DNA of 64,000 bases. Origin: G963665085 sp963665085. GTDB lineage: Bacteria > Bacteroidota > Bacteroidia > Bacteroidales > JAAAOM01. Shown in pieces: positions 35,645 to 44,233 of the stretch (the first letter of the stretch is position 1; every line of letters starts with the position of its first letter). The position numbers were made by a program, and so were the translations under genes. The DNA lies in assembly GCA_963665085.2 (NCBI GenBank), contig CAXXXS010000001.1, positions 434,001-498,000 of the forward strand. Reading direction: 5' to 3'. The notes under the pieces were generated by a model. The model was not told where the DNA came from. It saw nothing but the letters and a program-made list of their open reading frames with translations, and searched no databases.

Positions 35645-35712
35645 CGCAGATTATAGTGATTCTCACAGATTTTATCCGTGAGAATCTGCCATATCCGCAT
35701 CATCTGTGTGCT
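35641..35712. repeat. Palindromic interspersed element after the GxxExxY gene
   Basis: Inner perfect arms GATTCTCAC (35658-35666) and GTGAGAATC (35678-35686) are nested in ATGACGCAGAT ... ATCCGCATCAT, ending ATCTGTGTGC. Related to the element at 12534-12590 and to ATCTGTGTTCTAT just before the gene at 35227. It may also terminate transcripts from both sides. Confidence 0.55.
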
Positions 35713-35716
35713 ATTC

Positions 35717-36202
35717 CTAATCCTCGTATTCTTTTAAAATATCTTTAACGCCATCCGGAGCAACACGTCCATAGGTTTTGTCTCCAACCATAACAACCGG
35801 GGCTAAACCACATGCCCCAACACAACGCAAACAACTAATGGAGAATTTTCCATCGGCAGTAGTTTCACCAACCTCAATTTTTAATTCTCTTTTGAATTCA
35901 TCAAGGACTTTCTCTGCACCTCTTACATAGCAGGCTGTACCCATACAAATTGAGACAGGATGTTTACCTTTTGGTAACATTGAAAAAAATGAATAAAATG
36001 TTACAACACCATAAACTTTTGCAACAGGAATATTTAATTCTTGAGCAACTACCTCCTGAACCTCAGCAGGTAAATATCCGAAAGTATGTTGCACTTTATG
36101 TAATACGTTGATTAATTCTCCACTATTATTATTAAAAGAAGCACAGATCTCTTTTATCTTTTCGACATCAGACCTCTTTAATTCTATTTTTATGCTTGAC
36201 AT
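35717..36202 (-). CDS. hndA: [FeFe] hydrogenase NuoE-like subunit (HydC/HndA)
   Basis: 161 residues, thioredoxin-fold [2Fe-2S] protein related to NuoE of complex I. The four Cys ligands are in CMGTAC and CLRCVGAC. A helical N-terminal part (about 1-75) is typical. In bifurcating hydrogenases this subunit docks on the flavoprotein NuoF-like subunit. It is the last gene of the minus-strand operon, 34 bases after the catalytic subunit. Confidence 0.93.
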   Translation of the reverse strand: MSSIKIELKRSDVEKIKEICASFNNNSGELINVLHKVQHTFGYLPAEVQEVVAQELNIPVAKVYGVVTFYSFFSMLPKGKHPVSICMGTACYVRGAEKVLDEFKRELKIEVGETTADGKFSISCLRCVGACGLAPVVMVGDKTYGRVAPDGVKDILKEYED

Positions 36203-36236
36203 ATCGATTTGCTTTTTAATAAGTTAAATCAAAAAA

Positions 36237-38012
36237 TTAAATCTGAACCACTTTTTTACTCCTGTCGAAATAATGCGTATGCAATAGGTGGTGCGATTTT
36301 TCACTTAATGGTTCACCTAAAAATTCTTCATACAGTTTAAGTATGTATGGATTTTCGTGAGACTTGCGGATAGGTTTGTTTGCATCTTCACGATAAATTG
36401 CCTCCATCCTTTTCTTAATAATTCCCATATTACCATGGTGAAGAGGTTGACCACCTCCACCAATACATCCACCGGGGCATGCCATAATCTCAATAGCATG
36501 ATAATCACTCTCTCCTGCACGAATACTTTCCAGTAATTTTCTTGCATTCCCAAGGCCATGAGCAATCCCAATCTTTATTGGCAACCCATTAAAATCGATA
36601 GTAGCAGAACGGATACCTTCCATCCCCCTTAATTCCTCGAAATCGACTTTTTCAAGTTTCTTTTTGGTTTGAACTTCATAGGCAGTTCTAACAGCAGCTT
36701 CGATTACACCTCCTGTAGCTCCAAATATTACAGCAGCACCAGTCGATTCTCCCAAAGGATGATCAAAATCTTCTTCCGGAAGTTCGTTAAACCTGATGTT
36801 TGCACGTTTAAACAGAGAAGCTATCTCTCGGGTTGAAATTGAATAATCAACATCCGGATTACCATCAACTGAAAATTCTTCTCGTTGACATTCGTATTTC
36901 TTAGCCAAACAAGGCATAATAGAAACGACAACCAAATCTTCTCGTTTCACATTAATTTTCTCTGCAAAATAAGATTTCGCGATTGCTCCAAACATTTGTT
37001 GTGGAGAACGAGCTGTTGATGGAATTTCTAACATATCAATGAATTGCTGTTCAAAGAAATTTACCCAGCCAGGGCAGCATGATGTTAGTATCGGTAGTTT
37101 AACATCTTTGTCTCCATTTAAATGTCGCGTCAACCTATCAAGAAGTTCTGTTCCTTCCTCCATGATAGTAAGGTCGGCAGCGAAATCAGTATCAAAAACA
37201 TAATCGAATCCTAACCGACGTAAAGCAGCCGCCATTTTACCGGTAACCAGGGTTCCCGGTTCATTTCCAAATTCTTCTCCCAAAGCAGCCCTAACCGCAG
37301 GAGCTGTTTGAACAATAACTGTTTTTGCCGGATTTGACAAGTCCTGAATTAATTTATTTGTATGATCTACTTCTGTTAATGCCCCGGTAGGACAAACAGC
37401 CACACACTGTCCACAATACGTACAGGTAGAATCTTCTAAATCCATTTCAAATGCCGGTGAAACAACAGACATGAATCCTCGATTTACAGCCGATAATGCA
37501 CCAACAGTTTGCACTTCGTTACACATCGTCTCACAACGTCTACACATAATACATTTATCCATATCACGGATAATAGATGGAGAAAAATCCTTTTTATACG
37601 TTGACATCTCCGCTGTATCCTGATAAGGTATATCCCTTATTCCAAGGCGTTGTGCCATATTCTGAAGATCACAATTTCCTGATTTTGCACATACCAAACA
37701 ATCTTTAGGATGATCGGAAAGTATTAATTCCATTACTGTTTTTCGTGCATTTAGCACTCTCATGGTATGTGTTCTTACCACCATACCTTCGGTTACTTCG
37801 GTAGAGCAAGATGGGGCTAGATTTCTTCTTCCTTCTACCTCAACAGAACAGATTCTACATCCACCTGGCTTATGCTCTATTCCCAATGCTTCAAGATCCA
37901 TATAACATAACACAGGTATATCTATACCTATTTGCTTTGCCGCTTTATATATTGTAGTCCCTTTTTCTACTTCAAAGGTTTTATTATCGATTTTTATTTT
38001 TACCATTTCCAT
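36237..38012 (-). CDS. hndD: [FeFe] hydrogenase catalytic subunit (HydA/HndD)
   Basis: 591 residues. N-terminal plant-type [2Fe-2S] (Cys36, 52, 55, 69), a His-ligated [4Fe-4S] (HPKDCLVCAKSGNC, about 101-114), two further [4Fe-4S] (about 154-164 and 197-207), then the H-cluster domain with L1 TSCCPGW (Cys312/313), L2 MPCLAKKYE (Cys368) and L3 MACPGGCIGGGGQP (Cys512/516). All H-cluster ligands and the proton-relay Cys are present, so it should be active. A C-terminal tail of about 55 residues lacks the extra [2Fe-2S]. An AGGG site precedes ATG 38012, 11 bases after the HydB gene; Met at 38006 is an alternative. Confidence 0.97.
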   Translation of the reverse strand: MEMVKIKIDNKTFEVEKGTTIYKAAKQIGIDIPVLCYMDLEALGIEHKPGGCRICSVEVEGRRNLAPSCSTEVTEGMVVRTHTMRVLNARKTVMELILSDHPKDCLVCAKSGNCDLQNMAQRLGIRDIPYQDTAEMSTYKKDFSPSIIRDMDKCIMCRRCETMCNEVQTVGALSAVNRGFMSVVSPAFEMDLEDSTCTYCGQCVAVCPTGALTEVDHTNKLIQDLSNPAKTVIVQTAPAVRAALGEEFGNEPGTLVTGKMAAALRRLGFDYVFDTDFAADLTIMEEGTELLDRLTRHLNGDKDVKLPILTSCCPGWVNFFEQQFIDMLEIPSTARSPQQMFGAIAKSYFAEKINVKREDLVVVSIMPCLAKKYECQREEFSVDGNPDVDYSISTREIASLFKRANIRFNELPEEDFDHPLGESTGAAVIFGATGGVIEAAVRTAYEVQTKKKLEKVDFEELRGMEGIRSATIDFNGLPIKIGIAHGLGNARKLLESIRAGESDYHAIEIMACPGGCIGGGGQPLHHGNMGIIKKRMEAIYREDANKPIRKSHENPYILKLYEEFLGEPLSEKSHHLLHTHYFDRSKKVVQI

Positions 38013-38023
38013 AATTACCCTGA

Positions 38024-39817
38024 TTATTTAATTTCAATAGCGTTAAACTTACATCTCTCCATACATTCACCACACTTAATACATAAGTCCTGGTTAATAG
38101 AATGTATTTCTTTTCTATCTCCTGAAATTGCTCCTACCGGACATGCCCTTGCACATGCAGTACATCCAACGCAATTCTCTGGAACAACCCAATATTGAAG
38201 CAGGCTTTTACATACTCCTGACGGACATTTCTTATCCTCAACATGAGCCAGGTATTCATCCATAAAATTTTCCATAGTAGAAAGCACAGGATTTGGGGAG
38301 CTTTGACCAAGTCCACACAATGAAGTATCTTTAATAACATTACTTAAATTAGTAAGTTGCTCAAGATCTTCTTTTGTTCCATTTCCCTGGGTAATTTTCT
38401 CTAGTATTTCATATAACCGCTTGTTACCAATTCTACAAGGATTACATTTCCCACAAGATTCTTCAACTGTAAAATCAAGGTAATATTTAGCGATATCAAC
38501 CATACAGTCGTCTTCGTCCATAACAATCATACCTCCTGAACCCATCATAGATCCACTGGCTATGAGTGTTTCATATTCAATTGGAGTATCAAGATGTTTT
38601 TCTGTTAAACAACCACCAGATGGTCCTCCTGTCTGTACTGCTTTAAATTTTTTCCCGTTTTTAATACCTCCCCCTATCTCGAAAATTATTTCACGTAGGG
38701 TAATTCCCATGGGTACTTCTATAAGGCCAACATTATTTACTTTTCCTGCCAGGGCAAAAACTTTGGTCCCTGATGCACGAGATGTTCCAATCTTTTTAAA
38801 CCATTCAGGTCCTTTTGTGAAAATAACGGGGATATTTGCCAGGGTCTCTACGTTATTTACATTGGTTGGTTTCCCTAAATAACCAGATGCAGCAGGAAAT
38901 GGGGGCTTTAAAGTTGGCTCACCACGGCTACCTTCCATAGAGTGAATTAAAGCGGTCTCTTCTCCACAAACAAAGGCCCCTGCACCATATCGTAGTTCGA
39001 TATCAAAGTTAAAATCAGATCCTAAAATTTTCTCACCTAAAAGGCCATATTCTCTTGCCTGAACAATCGCTTTTTTCAAACGCTCTATTGCAAGCGGGTA
39101 TTCTGCGCGGATATAAACCAATCCCTTTGAAGCTCCAATACAAAATCCACAAATTGACATTGCTTCAATAACAGAGTGCGGATCCCCTTCCAGGATAGAA
39201 CGATCCATAAATGCGCCGGGATCTCCCTCATCTGCATTACACACAACATATTTCTGGTCGGCTTCATTTTTATATGCAAATTCCCATTTTAGACCTGTTG
39301 GAAAACCAGCTCCACCCCGACCACGCAGGCCAGAATCTTTTAAAATTTTTATAGCAGCTTCCTGGTTTCCATCTTCAAGGACTTTTCCTAGTCCTGAATA
39401 TCCATCACGGGCAATATAGTCATCAATCAATTCTGGGTCAATAACACCACAGTTCCTTAGTGCGATTCGTATTTGTTTTTTGTAGAAACCCATGTGTTTT
39501 GAATCTCCAACAGATTTTTCTTTTTCTGGATCTTTGTAAAGAAGTTTTTCTACTTTCCTTCCTTTAACAACATGTTCTTCAACAATCTCTTTAGCATTCT
39601 TTGGTTTTACTTCTGTATAAAAGGTATTGTCAGGAATTACTTTTACAATTGGTCCTTTTTCACAAAAACCGAAACAACCGGTTTTAACAACTTGTGCATA
39701 TTCTTCTAGTCCCTGTTCGCTGATTTCTTTCTTAAGGTTTTCTACAATTGCATCGCTTGAAGAAGCACGGCATCCCGTACCACCACAGACTAACAAATGT
39801 AATTTATAGTTTGCCAT
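38024..39817 (-). CDS. hndC: [FeFe] hydrogenase flavoprotein subunit, NuoF-like (HydB/HndC)
   Basis: 597 residues with four parts: an N-terminal thioredoxin-like [2Fe-2S] domain (CGGTGC, CFGFC), the FMN/NAD(P)H-binding NuoF core (GRGGAGFPTGLKWEF, NADEGDPGAFMDR, GEETALIHSMEG), the SLBB and [4Fe-4S] segment (ESCGKCNPCRIG ... CGLGQ), and a C-terminal two-cluster ferredoxin (CVGCTACARACP, CIKCGECMERC). This is the full architecture of HydB of electron-bifurcating hydrogenases, which couple NAD(P)H and reduced ferredoxin to H2. Start codon followed by the usual KLHLLVCGGTGC. Confidence 0.96.
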   Translation of the reverse strand: MANYKLHLLVCGGTGCRASSSDAIVENLKKEISEQGLEEYAQVVKTGCFGFCEKGPIVKVIPDNTFYTEVKPKNAKEIVEEHVVKGRKVEKLLYKDPEKEKSVGDSKHMGFYKKQIRIALRNCGVIDPELIDDYIARDGYSGLGKVLEDGNQEAAIKILKDSGLRGRGGAGFPTGLKWEFAYKNEADQKYVVCNADEGDPGAFMDRSILEGDPHSVIEAMSICGFCIGASKGLVYIRAEYPLAIERLKKAIVQAREYGLLGEKILGSDFNFDIELRYGAGAFVCGEETALIHSMEGSRGEPTLKPPFPAASGYLGKPTNVNNVETLANIPVIFTKGPEWFKKIGTSRASGTKVFALAGKVNNVGLIEVPMGITLREIIFEIGGGIKNGKKFKAVQTGGPSGGCLTEKHLDTPIEYETLIASGSMMGSGGMIVMDEDDCMVDIAKYYLDFTVEESCGKCNPCRIGNKRLYEILEKITQGNGTKEDLEQLTNLSNVIKDTSLCGLGQSSPNPVLSTMENFMDEYLAHVEDKKCPSGVCKSLLQYWVVPENCVGCTACARACPVGAISGDRKEIHSINQDLCIKCGECMERCKFNAIEIK

Positions 39818-39829
39818 TTTTTTCTTCTC

Positions 39830-40231
39830 CTATTCTTTAGAGTCAATATTTTCGTAATTCACCGGGATTATTCCCTCAACAAGTTCACCTCCTTTTATAT
39901 ATTTCTCGATGATCTCGTCTGCCTTTTTTTCGTCTACATAACCAAAGACTATCGGTTCCTTTCCGGGAAGGGTTATCTCTACAGTAGGTTCTGCGTAGCA
40001 GTAACCCATGCAGCCTGTTTGAGTAACTACGGCTTCAATATTTCTTTTTTCAAGTTCATCAACAAAATAGTTCATGGTATTTCTTGCTCCTGATGCAATT
40101 GCACAGGTAGCCATGGCTACTTTAATTTGAACTAATTCTTCTGGGTTTTCACTGCGTTCTCTGATTGAAATAGTCGATTTCAGATCATCTCTCATTTTTC
40201 TGAGATCGTCTAGAGTTTTAATTTTTGTCAT
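39830..40231 (-). CDS. hndB: HndB-like [2Fe-2S] ferredoxin-fold subunit
   Basis: 133 residues. Thioredoxin-like ferredoxin similar to HndB of the NADP-linked Hnd hydrogenase. The first Cys is in MATCAIASGARN (about 41) and the second pair in TGCMGYC (about 73-77). Only three Cys can be lined up with the usual four, a feature I remember for HndB proteins, so cluster binding is uncertain. It starts the structural part of the operon; a 118-bp gap separates it from the regulatory genes upstream and could hold an internal promoter. Confidence 0.88.
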   Translation of the reverse strand: MTKIKTLDDLRKMRDDLKSTISIRERSENPEELVQIKVAMATCAIASGARNTMNYFVDELEKRNIEAVVTQTGCMGYCYAEPTVEITLPGKEPIVFGYVDEKKADEIIEKYIKGGELVEGIIPVNYENIDSKE

Positions 40232-40349
40232 TTTGCCTGATGTTATTGATTGTACTAAATTTAGTTTCTTTTGTATTTCATTTTATAAAAATTGCTTTAT
40301 AACATTCTATTAATCAATCTATTTATTTTTAGTCTAAATAATTATTTTG

Positions 40350-40898
40350 TTAGTCTTCTATTTTCAACTCTTTAAGGTTCTCCAATATTAACTCTTCGAT
40401 ATATTTTAAAACCTTCAAATTATTAATCGGGATTCCTTCTAGAATCTCTTTTACTTCTTCTGTTTTAAATTCAAATACATTATCATTTACCTGATGTTTA
40501 TAGATGAGTGCTACTTCAGGATTACCGGCAATAAACGCTTTTATTGTTTGGGGAATATTTCCTAAATCTGGCCTGTCAATATTACTATAGACAAAATATA
40601 CTTTTACAGAAGTTCCCACCCCAATTTCAGATTTTATATCTAATCGACCTCCGGTAAGTTCAGCATTTTGCTTGAGTAACGGAAGTCCCATCCCAACCTT
40701 CCGGGTCGTCCGGGTTGTATAAAACGGATCAATGGCTTTCTTTACAGTTTCTTCAGACATCCCTTTTCCATTATCTGTTATCTCAATTGATAGCAAATCA
40801 TTTTTTATACTTTCTTCTATTATTAACTGAATTTGAGTTGCTTCTGCTCTCGTTGAATTCTGTAAGATATCTAAAATATGCAGGGACAAATCTTTCAT
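40350..40898 (-). CDS. GHKL ATPase/kinase-like protein of the hydrogenase locus
   Basis: 182 residues. A stand-alone histidine-kinase-type ATPase domain: N box DILQNSTRAEA (about 12), G1 DNGKGMS (about 42), the TTRTTRKVGMGLPLL lid. No HisKA domain, so it may phosphorylate Ser/Thr (anti-sigma type) or only bind ATP. The last 70 residues form an additional helical domain of unknown function. It overlaps the PHP gene by 4 bases (ATGA). Confidence 0.88.
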   Translation of the reverse strand: MKDLSLHILDILQNSTRAEATQIQLIIEESIKNDLLSIEITDNGKGMSEETVKKAIDPFYTTRTTRKVGMGLPLLKQNAELTGGRLDIKSEIGVGTSVKVYFVYSNIDRPDLGNIPQTIKAFIAGNPEVALIYKHQVNDNVFEFKTEEVKEILEGIPINNLKVLKYIEELILENLKELKIED

Positions 40899-41638
40899 TT
40901 TTCCTGGATTACCTCCCTTCCATCTTCATTTTTCAAAGCCTTTCTAAATTCGTTAAAAGATGTGGATTCCATTCTTAAGAGTGTAGTTACATCTCCGAGA
41001 TTTCCAAGGTAGTGTGCATCGGAATTTTGTACAATGGTATATTTTTCGACCCATTTATTTTTTCCTACAAAATCATTAAATATTACATTCTTCGAAATCT
41101 CTACTGCATCAATATTCAAATCCATTGGAATAAAACCTAATTGGCTTATTATGCTTGAATAGGGCCTATCAATATGAGCTGGTATAAAAATACCTTTTAA
41201 CCTATGCACTTCCCTCTCTACCTCTTCAATGGATGCTTTTAAACCCGATATAAGCGACTTATCAACTTGTTTAATTATATTTTCATTTTTATCTACAACA
41301 ACCTGGTATCCAAATCTTTCAGGATTATTCTTAACATCAGAAAGATGCTCATCTAAAAATTTTTGAAATGATTGACAAAGAACGTGTGATTCGAATAAAG
41401 CAAGGCAATGTACTTCTTCTCTTGTGCAAACTTCACATCCAAAATATACTTCAATGCCTTCCTCCCGGGCTAAATCATAAATCACTTTTGTATGATATGT
41501 AGAGTTATGATCCGTAATTCCCAGTATATCTATTTTTTTAATAACTGCCTGCCGAACAATGTTTCTAGGGCTCATTTCTAAATCACCACAGGGTGACAAC
41601 ACCGTATGTACATGTAGATCGGCATGGTATTCATTCAT
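40895..41638 (-). CDS. PHP-domain metal-dependent phosphoesterase
   Basis: 247 residues with every metal-binding motif of the PHP family: HADLHVH (about 5-11), GITDHNS, the Glu in FGCEVC, HCLALF, HIDRP and NSDAHYLG. These enzymes hydrolyse phosphate esters such as nucleotide 3',5'-bisphosphates or histidinol phosphate, or act on DNA ends; the substrate here is unknown. Its presence in hydrogenase clusters with DRTGG and GHKL proteins suggests signalling. Coupled by 4-base overlaps to genes on both sides. Confidence 0.88.
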   Translation of the reverse strand: MNEYHADLHVHTVLSPCGDLEMSPRNIVRQAVIKKIDILGITDHNSTYHTKVIYDLAREEGIEVYFGCEVCTREEVHCLALFESHVLCQSFQKFLDEHLSDVKNNPERFGYQVVVDKNENIIKQVDKSLISGLKASIEEVEREVHRLKGIFIPAHIDRPYSSIISQLGFIPMDLNIDAVEISKNVIFNDFVGKNKWVEKYTIVQNSDAHYLGNLGDVTTLLRMESTSFNEFRKALKNEDGREVIQEK

Positions 41639-41973
41639 TTTTCATTAAGTATTGAATACAATTTTCCAACAATTTCAAAAGTTGATTCAGATGTCCCAAT
41701 GATTGGGATATCTTCTTCGTTACTTTTCTGTAATGTATCTTCGTTAGGTTTCGCTCCGTTTGCAAGTAATACAGCTGCCATCTCTTTTAATGATGCAATA
41801 GCCATTACGTTTAAATGAGTTTGAATAGTAACCCAAATCTGTCCTTCATCGGAATTACCCATAACATCGCTCAATAAATCAGATACATACCCTCCTGAAA
41901 TTTCTTTATCAAGCCCCTTCTCTCCGGAAAAAACTTCCAGACTAAGTAAATTAACTATCTCTGAGACCTTCAT
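41635..41973 (-). CDS. DRTGG-domain-like protein, paralogue 2
   Basis: 112 residues from ATG 41973, chosen because AAAGGAG stands 6 bases before it; an open frame continues upstream to 42048 but inside the HydS-like gene. The fold matches DRTGG domains: KVSEIVNLLSLEVFSGEKGLDKEISGGYVSDLLSDVM, then a WVTIQTH strand. DRTGG domains occur in phosphotransacetylases and CBS proteins and may bind nucleotides. It overlaps the HydS-like gene by 23 bases and the PHP gene by 4. Confidence 0.8.
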   Translation of the reverse strand: MKVSEIVNLLSLEVFSGEKGLDKEISGGYVSDLLSDVMGNSDEGQIWVTIQTHLNVMAIASLKEMAAVLLANGAKPNEDTLQKSNEEDIPIIGTSESTFEIVGKLYSILNEK

Positions 41974-43354
41974 TTTTTGCTCCTTTTTTATAACAGTCTT
42001 TATCAAATTTACCTTTGCCCCATATTTTCTCCACCATTCGGAATCCATGTTCAGGATTCAACATTTTATTCCGCTGCATTGATTTCTGAATAAAAATGCA
42101 ATCAGAAATGTCGGCTCTTCGTTGAACAACGTCTTCGGCAAGTGCCTTACAAGATGGAGAACCACATGAACCGCAATCAATGCCTGGAAGAAAACACATT
42201 AAACTCCTTACACGTTCCATCTTTCTCATGGCAACCTCCATGTTATCATCCAGTTTCATCATTGAACGTGGCAGAACTTCTCCTATACCAATATGCTCAA
42301 CTAAATATTTTTTATGTTTTTGTGTTTTGTTATCCTCAATGATATGACCTTGCTTTTTAAGCATTCTGTAGTTTTCTGCCCGATCTCTCAAACGTTCTGA
42401 AGATAAAAACCGATTTGTAACATTTAAAATTCCTCCCGAACAACTCTTATCGCAAGCCCTTAGTTCAAGAAAATCAAAATGACCTACTGTCTCATTTTCT
42501 ACCCTCTCAAGAAATTTTGTTACATTGTTGATACCATCAATAGCAAGGCTTCTCCCTGATGCGTGAGGTGCCTCTCCATTTGTTAAAGCCCAGGTCATCT
42601 CTTCGTCTGTTATTGGCTCCTTTTCAGGTATTTTACATGATTCTATTGATTCCTTTTTTATCCAGGCAAAAACCTTATTATAGATGTAATTCATATTAAT
42701 TACTCCGGTTATGGCTGAAAACTCTTCTCCTACCGGACTCTTGATTGCCGCAATTTTAGCAGCACATGGCGTTACATAAAAAATACCTATATCATCCGGG
42801 TCTGCTTTCTCATTAATAATTAAATCTCTTCGTATCGAAAGTGCAGCTACATCCAAAGGAGGTTTCAATAACGCAATATTATCTACTAATGATGGATATT
42901 TGACTTGTATCAATCTGACTACTGCAGGACAAAAACTAGAGATTACGGGTTTTTCTCTTTCCTTATCTGCTGTATAATCTCTCAGAACTTCTTTTAGTAT
43001 ATCTGCACCATGTTCAGCTTCGTAAACATGTGTAAATCCTTCCTCTAATAAAGCACTGTAAATTTTCCGGACTGGAATATTCCTGGCAAATTGCCCAATT
43101 AAAATGGATGGTACAAGCGCTACCCTGTATTTGTATCCAAAAATCCGACTGAAATCATCCTGTTCTACAATAATAGCATGTACTGGGCATGCCCTGAAAC
43201 ACTCTCCACAGTCAATACATCTGTCATCAAAAAGACGTGCTTTCCCATCTCGTACACGTATTGCTTCAGTAGGGCATACCTTCATACAATGTGTGCAACC
43301 AATACACACATCTTCTAAAATACGCAACGCATGATGAAAAAAACTTGTTCCCAT
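41951..43354 (-). CDS. HydS-like [FeFe]-hydrogenase-family protein, probable sensor
   Basis: 467 residues: two [4Fe-4S] clusters at the N-terminus (CIGCTHCMKVCP, CIDCGECFRACP), an H-cluster domain and a C-terminal [4Fe-4S] motif (C394, C397, C402, C419). The four H-cluster Cys are kept (C142 in SSFCPAV, C197 in TPCAAK, C301 and C305 in ACDKSCSGG). The catalytic proton-relay Cys of L1 is Phe141, the L2 Glu is lost, and L3 lacks the GGGG. Such group C (HydS) proteins are proposed H2 or redox sensors. Here the usual PAS output is absent; adjacent RsbW-like and GHKL proteins could take its place. Confidence 0.88.
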   Translation of the reverse strand: MGTSFFHHALRILEDVCIGCTHCMKVCPTEAIRVRDGKARLFDDRCIDCGECFRACPVHAIIVEQDDFSRIFGYKYRVALVPSILIGQFARNIPVRKIYSALLEEGFTHVYEAEHGADILKEVLRDYTADKEREKPVISSFCPAVVRLIQVKYPSLVDNIALLKPPLDVAALSIRRDLIINEKADPDDIGIFYVTPCAAKIAAIKSPVGEEFSAITGVINMNYIYNKVFAWIKKESIESCKIPEKEPITDEEMTWALTNGEAPHASGRSLAIDGINNVTKFLERVENETVGHFDFLELRACDKSCSGGILNVTNRFLSSERLRDRAENYRMLKKQGHIIEDNKTQKHKKYLVEHIGIGEVLPRSMMKLDDNMEVAMRKMERVRSLMCFLPGIDCGSCGSPSCKALAEDVVQRRADISDCIFIQKSMQRNKMLNPEHGFRMVEKIWGKGKFDKDCYKKGAKNEGLRDS

Positions 43355-43357
43355 TAT

Positions 43358-43774
43358 TTAAGAACCTAAATTTATAGTTAATTCTAATTCTGTTCCTTCG
43401 CCAACTTTAGTTCTAATATCCAGTTTATCAACATTCTTTTTAATATTTGGCAGCCCCATTCCAGCGCCAAATCCCATCTGCCTTACTTTATCACTTGCAG
43501 TTGAGAATCCCTCTGTCATCGCTTTTTCAACATCTTCAATCCCTGGCCCTTCATCTATTAAATTTACCTTTATCCTTTCGCTATTAATATCAACACGCAT
43601 TTCTCCGTCTGATGCGTGGGCCACCACATTTACTTCTGCTTCATAGAGCGCAACAACTGTTCGTTTTATTACTTTTGAATCAATATTTAACTGTTTCAAA
43701 ACTTTCTTTACTTCACTTGAAGCATAGCCTGCTTTTGTAAAATTTCCACCTTCTATGGGATATTTCAAATTCAT
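43358..43774 (-). CDS. RsbW/RsbT-like anti-sigma-factor-type kinase
   Basis: 138 residues, a single GHKL ATPase: ALYEAEVNVVAHA N box (about 43-55), DEGPGIED, and GFGAGMGLPNIKK. It is the type of kinase that phosphorylates a STAS anti-sigma antagonist in partner switching; no STAS protein was found here, so the substrate could be a DRTGG protein or another partner. Gaps of 3 and 8 bases tie it to the HydS-like and DRTGG genes. Confidence 0.9.
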   Translation of the reverse strand: MNLKYPIEGGNFTKAGYASSEVKKVLKQLNIDSKVIKRTVVALYEAEVNVVAHASDGEMRVDINSERIKVNLIDEGPGIEDVEKAMTEGFSTASDKVRQMGFGAGMGLPNIKKNVDKLDIRTKVGEGTELELTINLGS

Positions 43775-43782
43775 ACAAACTA

Positions 43783-44139
43783 TTAATAAACTTCTTTTAA
43801 TCCAGCATTAAACAATTTTCCACTAACATAAAACATTGAGTGTTTACATTCAATTAATATAATGGATAACTCTTTAGCCAAATCAATCATCTCCTTTGTT
43901 ACCTTCTTATTTCTAACAAAAATAATTGCCGAGATGTCTGACATTTCAGAAGTCCGGATTGTTTGAGGGTTTGTCAAACCTGTTATAAGCAACAACTTAT
44001 CCGAATCTAAAGTAAGAACGTCACTCATCAAATCCGAAGAAAAACCATAAATAACCTGACAATTACTTGCCAGCTCTTGTCCACATATTATTCTGCCGCC
44101 TATTAACCCGGCCACCTCATTTACATACATAATTTCCAA
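43783..44139 (-). CDS. DRTGG-domain protein, paralogue 1
   Basis: 118 residues (112 if started at Met 44130, MYVNEVAGL). The fold is a DRTGG domain: GLIGGRIICGQELASNCQVIYGFSSDLMSDVL, then LLLITGLTNPQTIRTSEMSDI. First gene of the ten-gene hydrogenase operon. It shares the GFSSDLMSDVL-type core (VSDLLSDVM) with paralogue 2, so the two are probably duplicates. A nucleotide or phospho-signal role is possible, with no direct evidence. Confidence 0.85.
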   Translation of the reverse strand: MEIMYVNEVAGLIGGRIICGQELASNCQVIYGFSSDLMSDVLTLDSDKLLLITGLTNPQTIRTSEMSDISAIIFVRNKKVTKEMIDLAKELSIILIECKHSMFYVSGKLFNAGLKEVY

Positions 44140-44185
44140 TTATTTACCCAGGAAAAGAACTTCGAATTGATGTTTTTTTATTTGC

Positions 44186-44193
44186 CAAATATA
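44186..44193 (-). promoter_or_regulatory. -7 element of the [FeFe] hydrogenase operon
   Basis: TATATTTG on the minus strand. It overlaps the left edge of the 44-bp palindrome by four bases, so a protein bound there would block RNA polymerase. The transcript would begin near 44180 with a leader of about 40 nt. Confidence 0.6.
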
Positions 44194-44233
44194 CAGATAA
44201 CATTGTTATTTAAATAACAATGTTATCTGTATA
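44190..44233. promoter_or_regulatory. rex operator: 44-bp perfect palindrome with Rex-type operator core
   Basis: The central 20 bases ATTGTTATTTAAATAACAAT (44202-44221) match the Rex form TTGTTA-N6-TAACAA. Symmetry continues without a mismatch to 44190 and 44233. A second, overlapping half-site pair TGTTAT-CTGT-ATAACA is at 44221-44236. The rex gene is 3.6 kb away. Binding by Rex is inferred. Confidence 0.75.

Noticed and set aside
41974..42048. N-terminal extension of the second DRTGG protein
   Set aside because: Lies inside the HydS-like coding region in another frame, while a strong AAAGGAG site marks the start at 41973.
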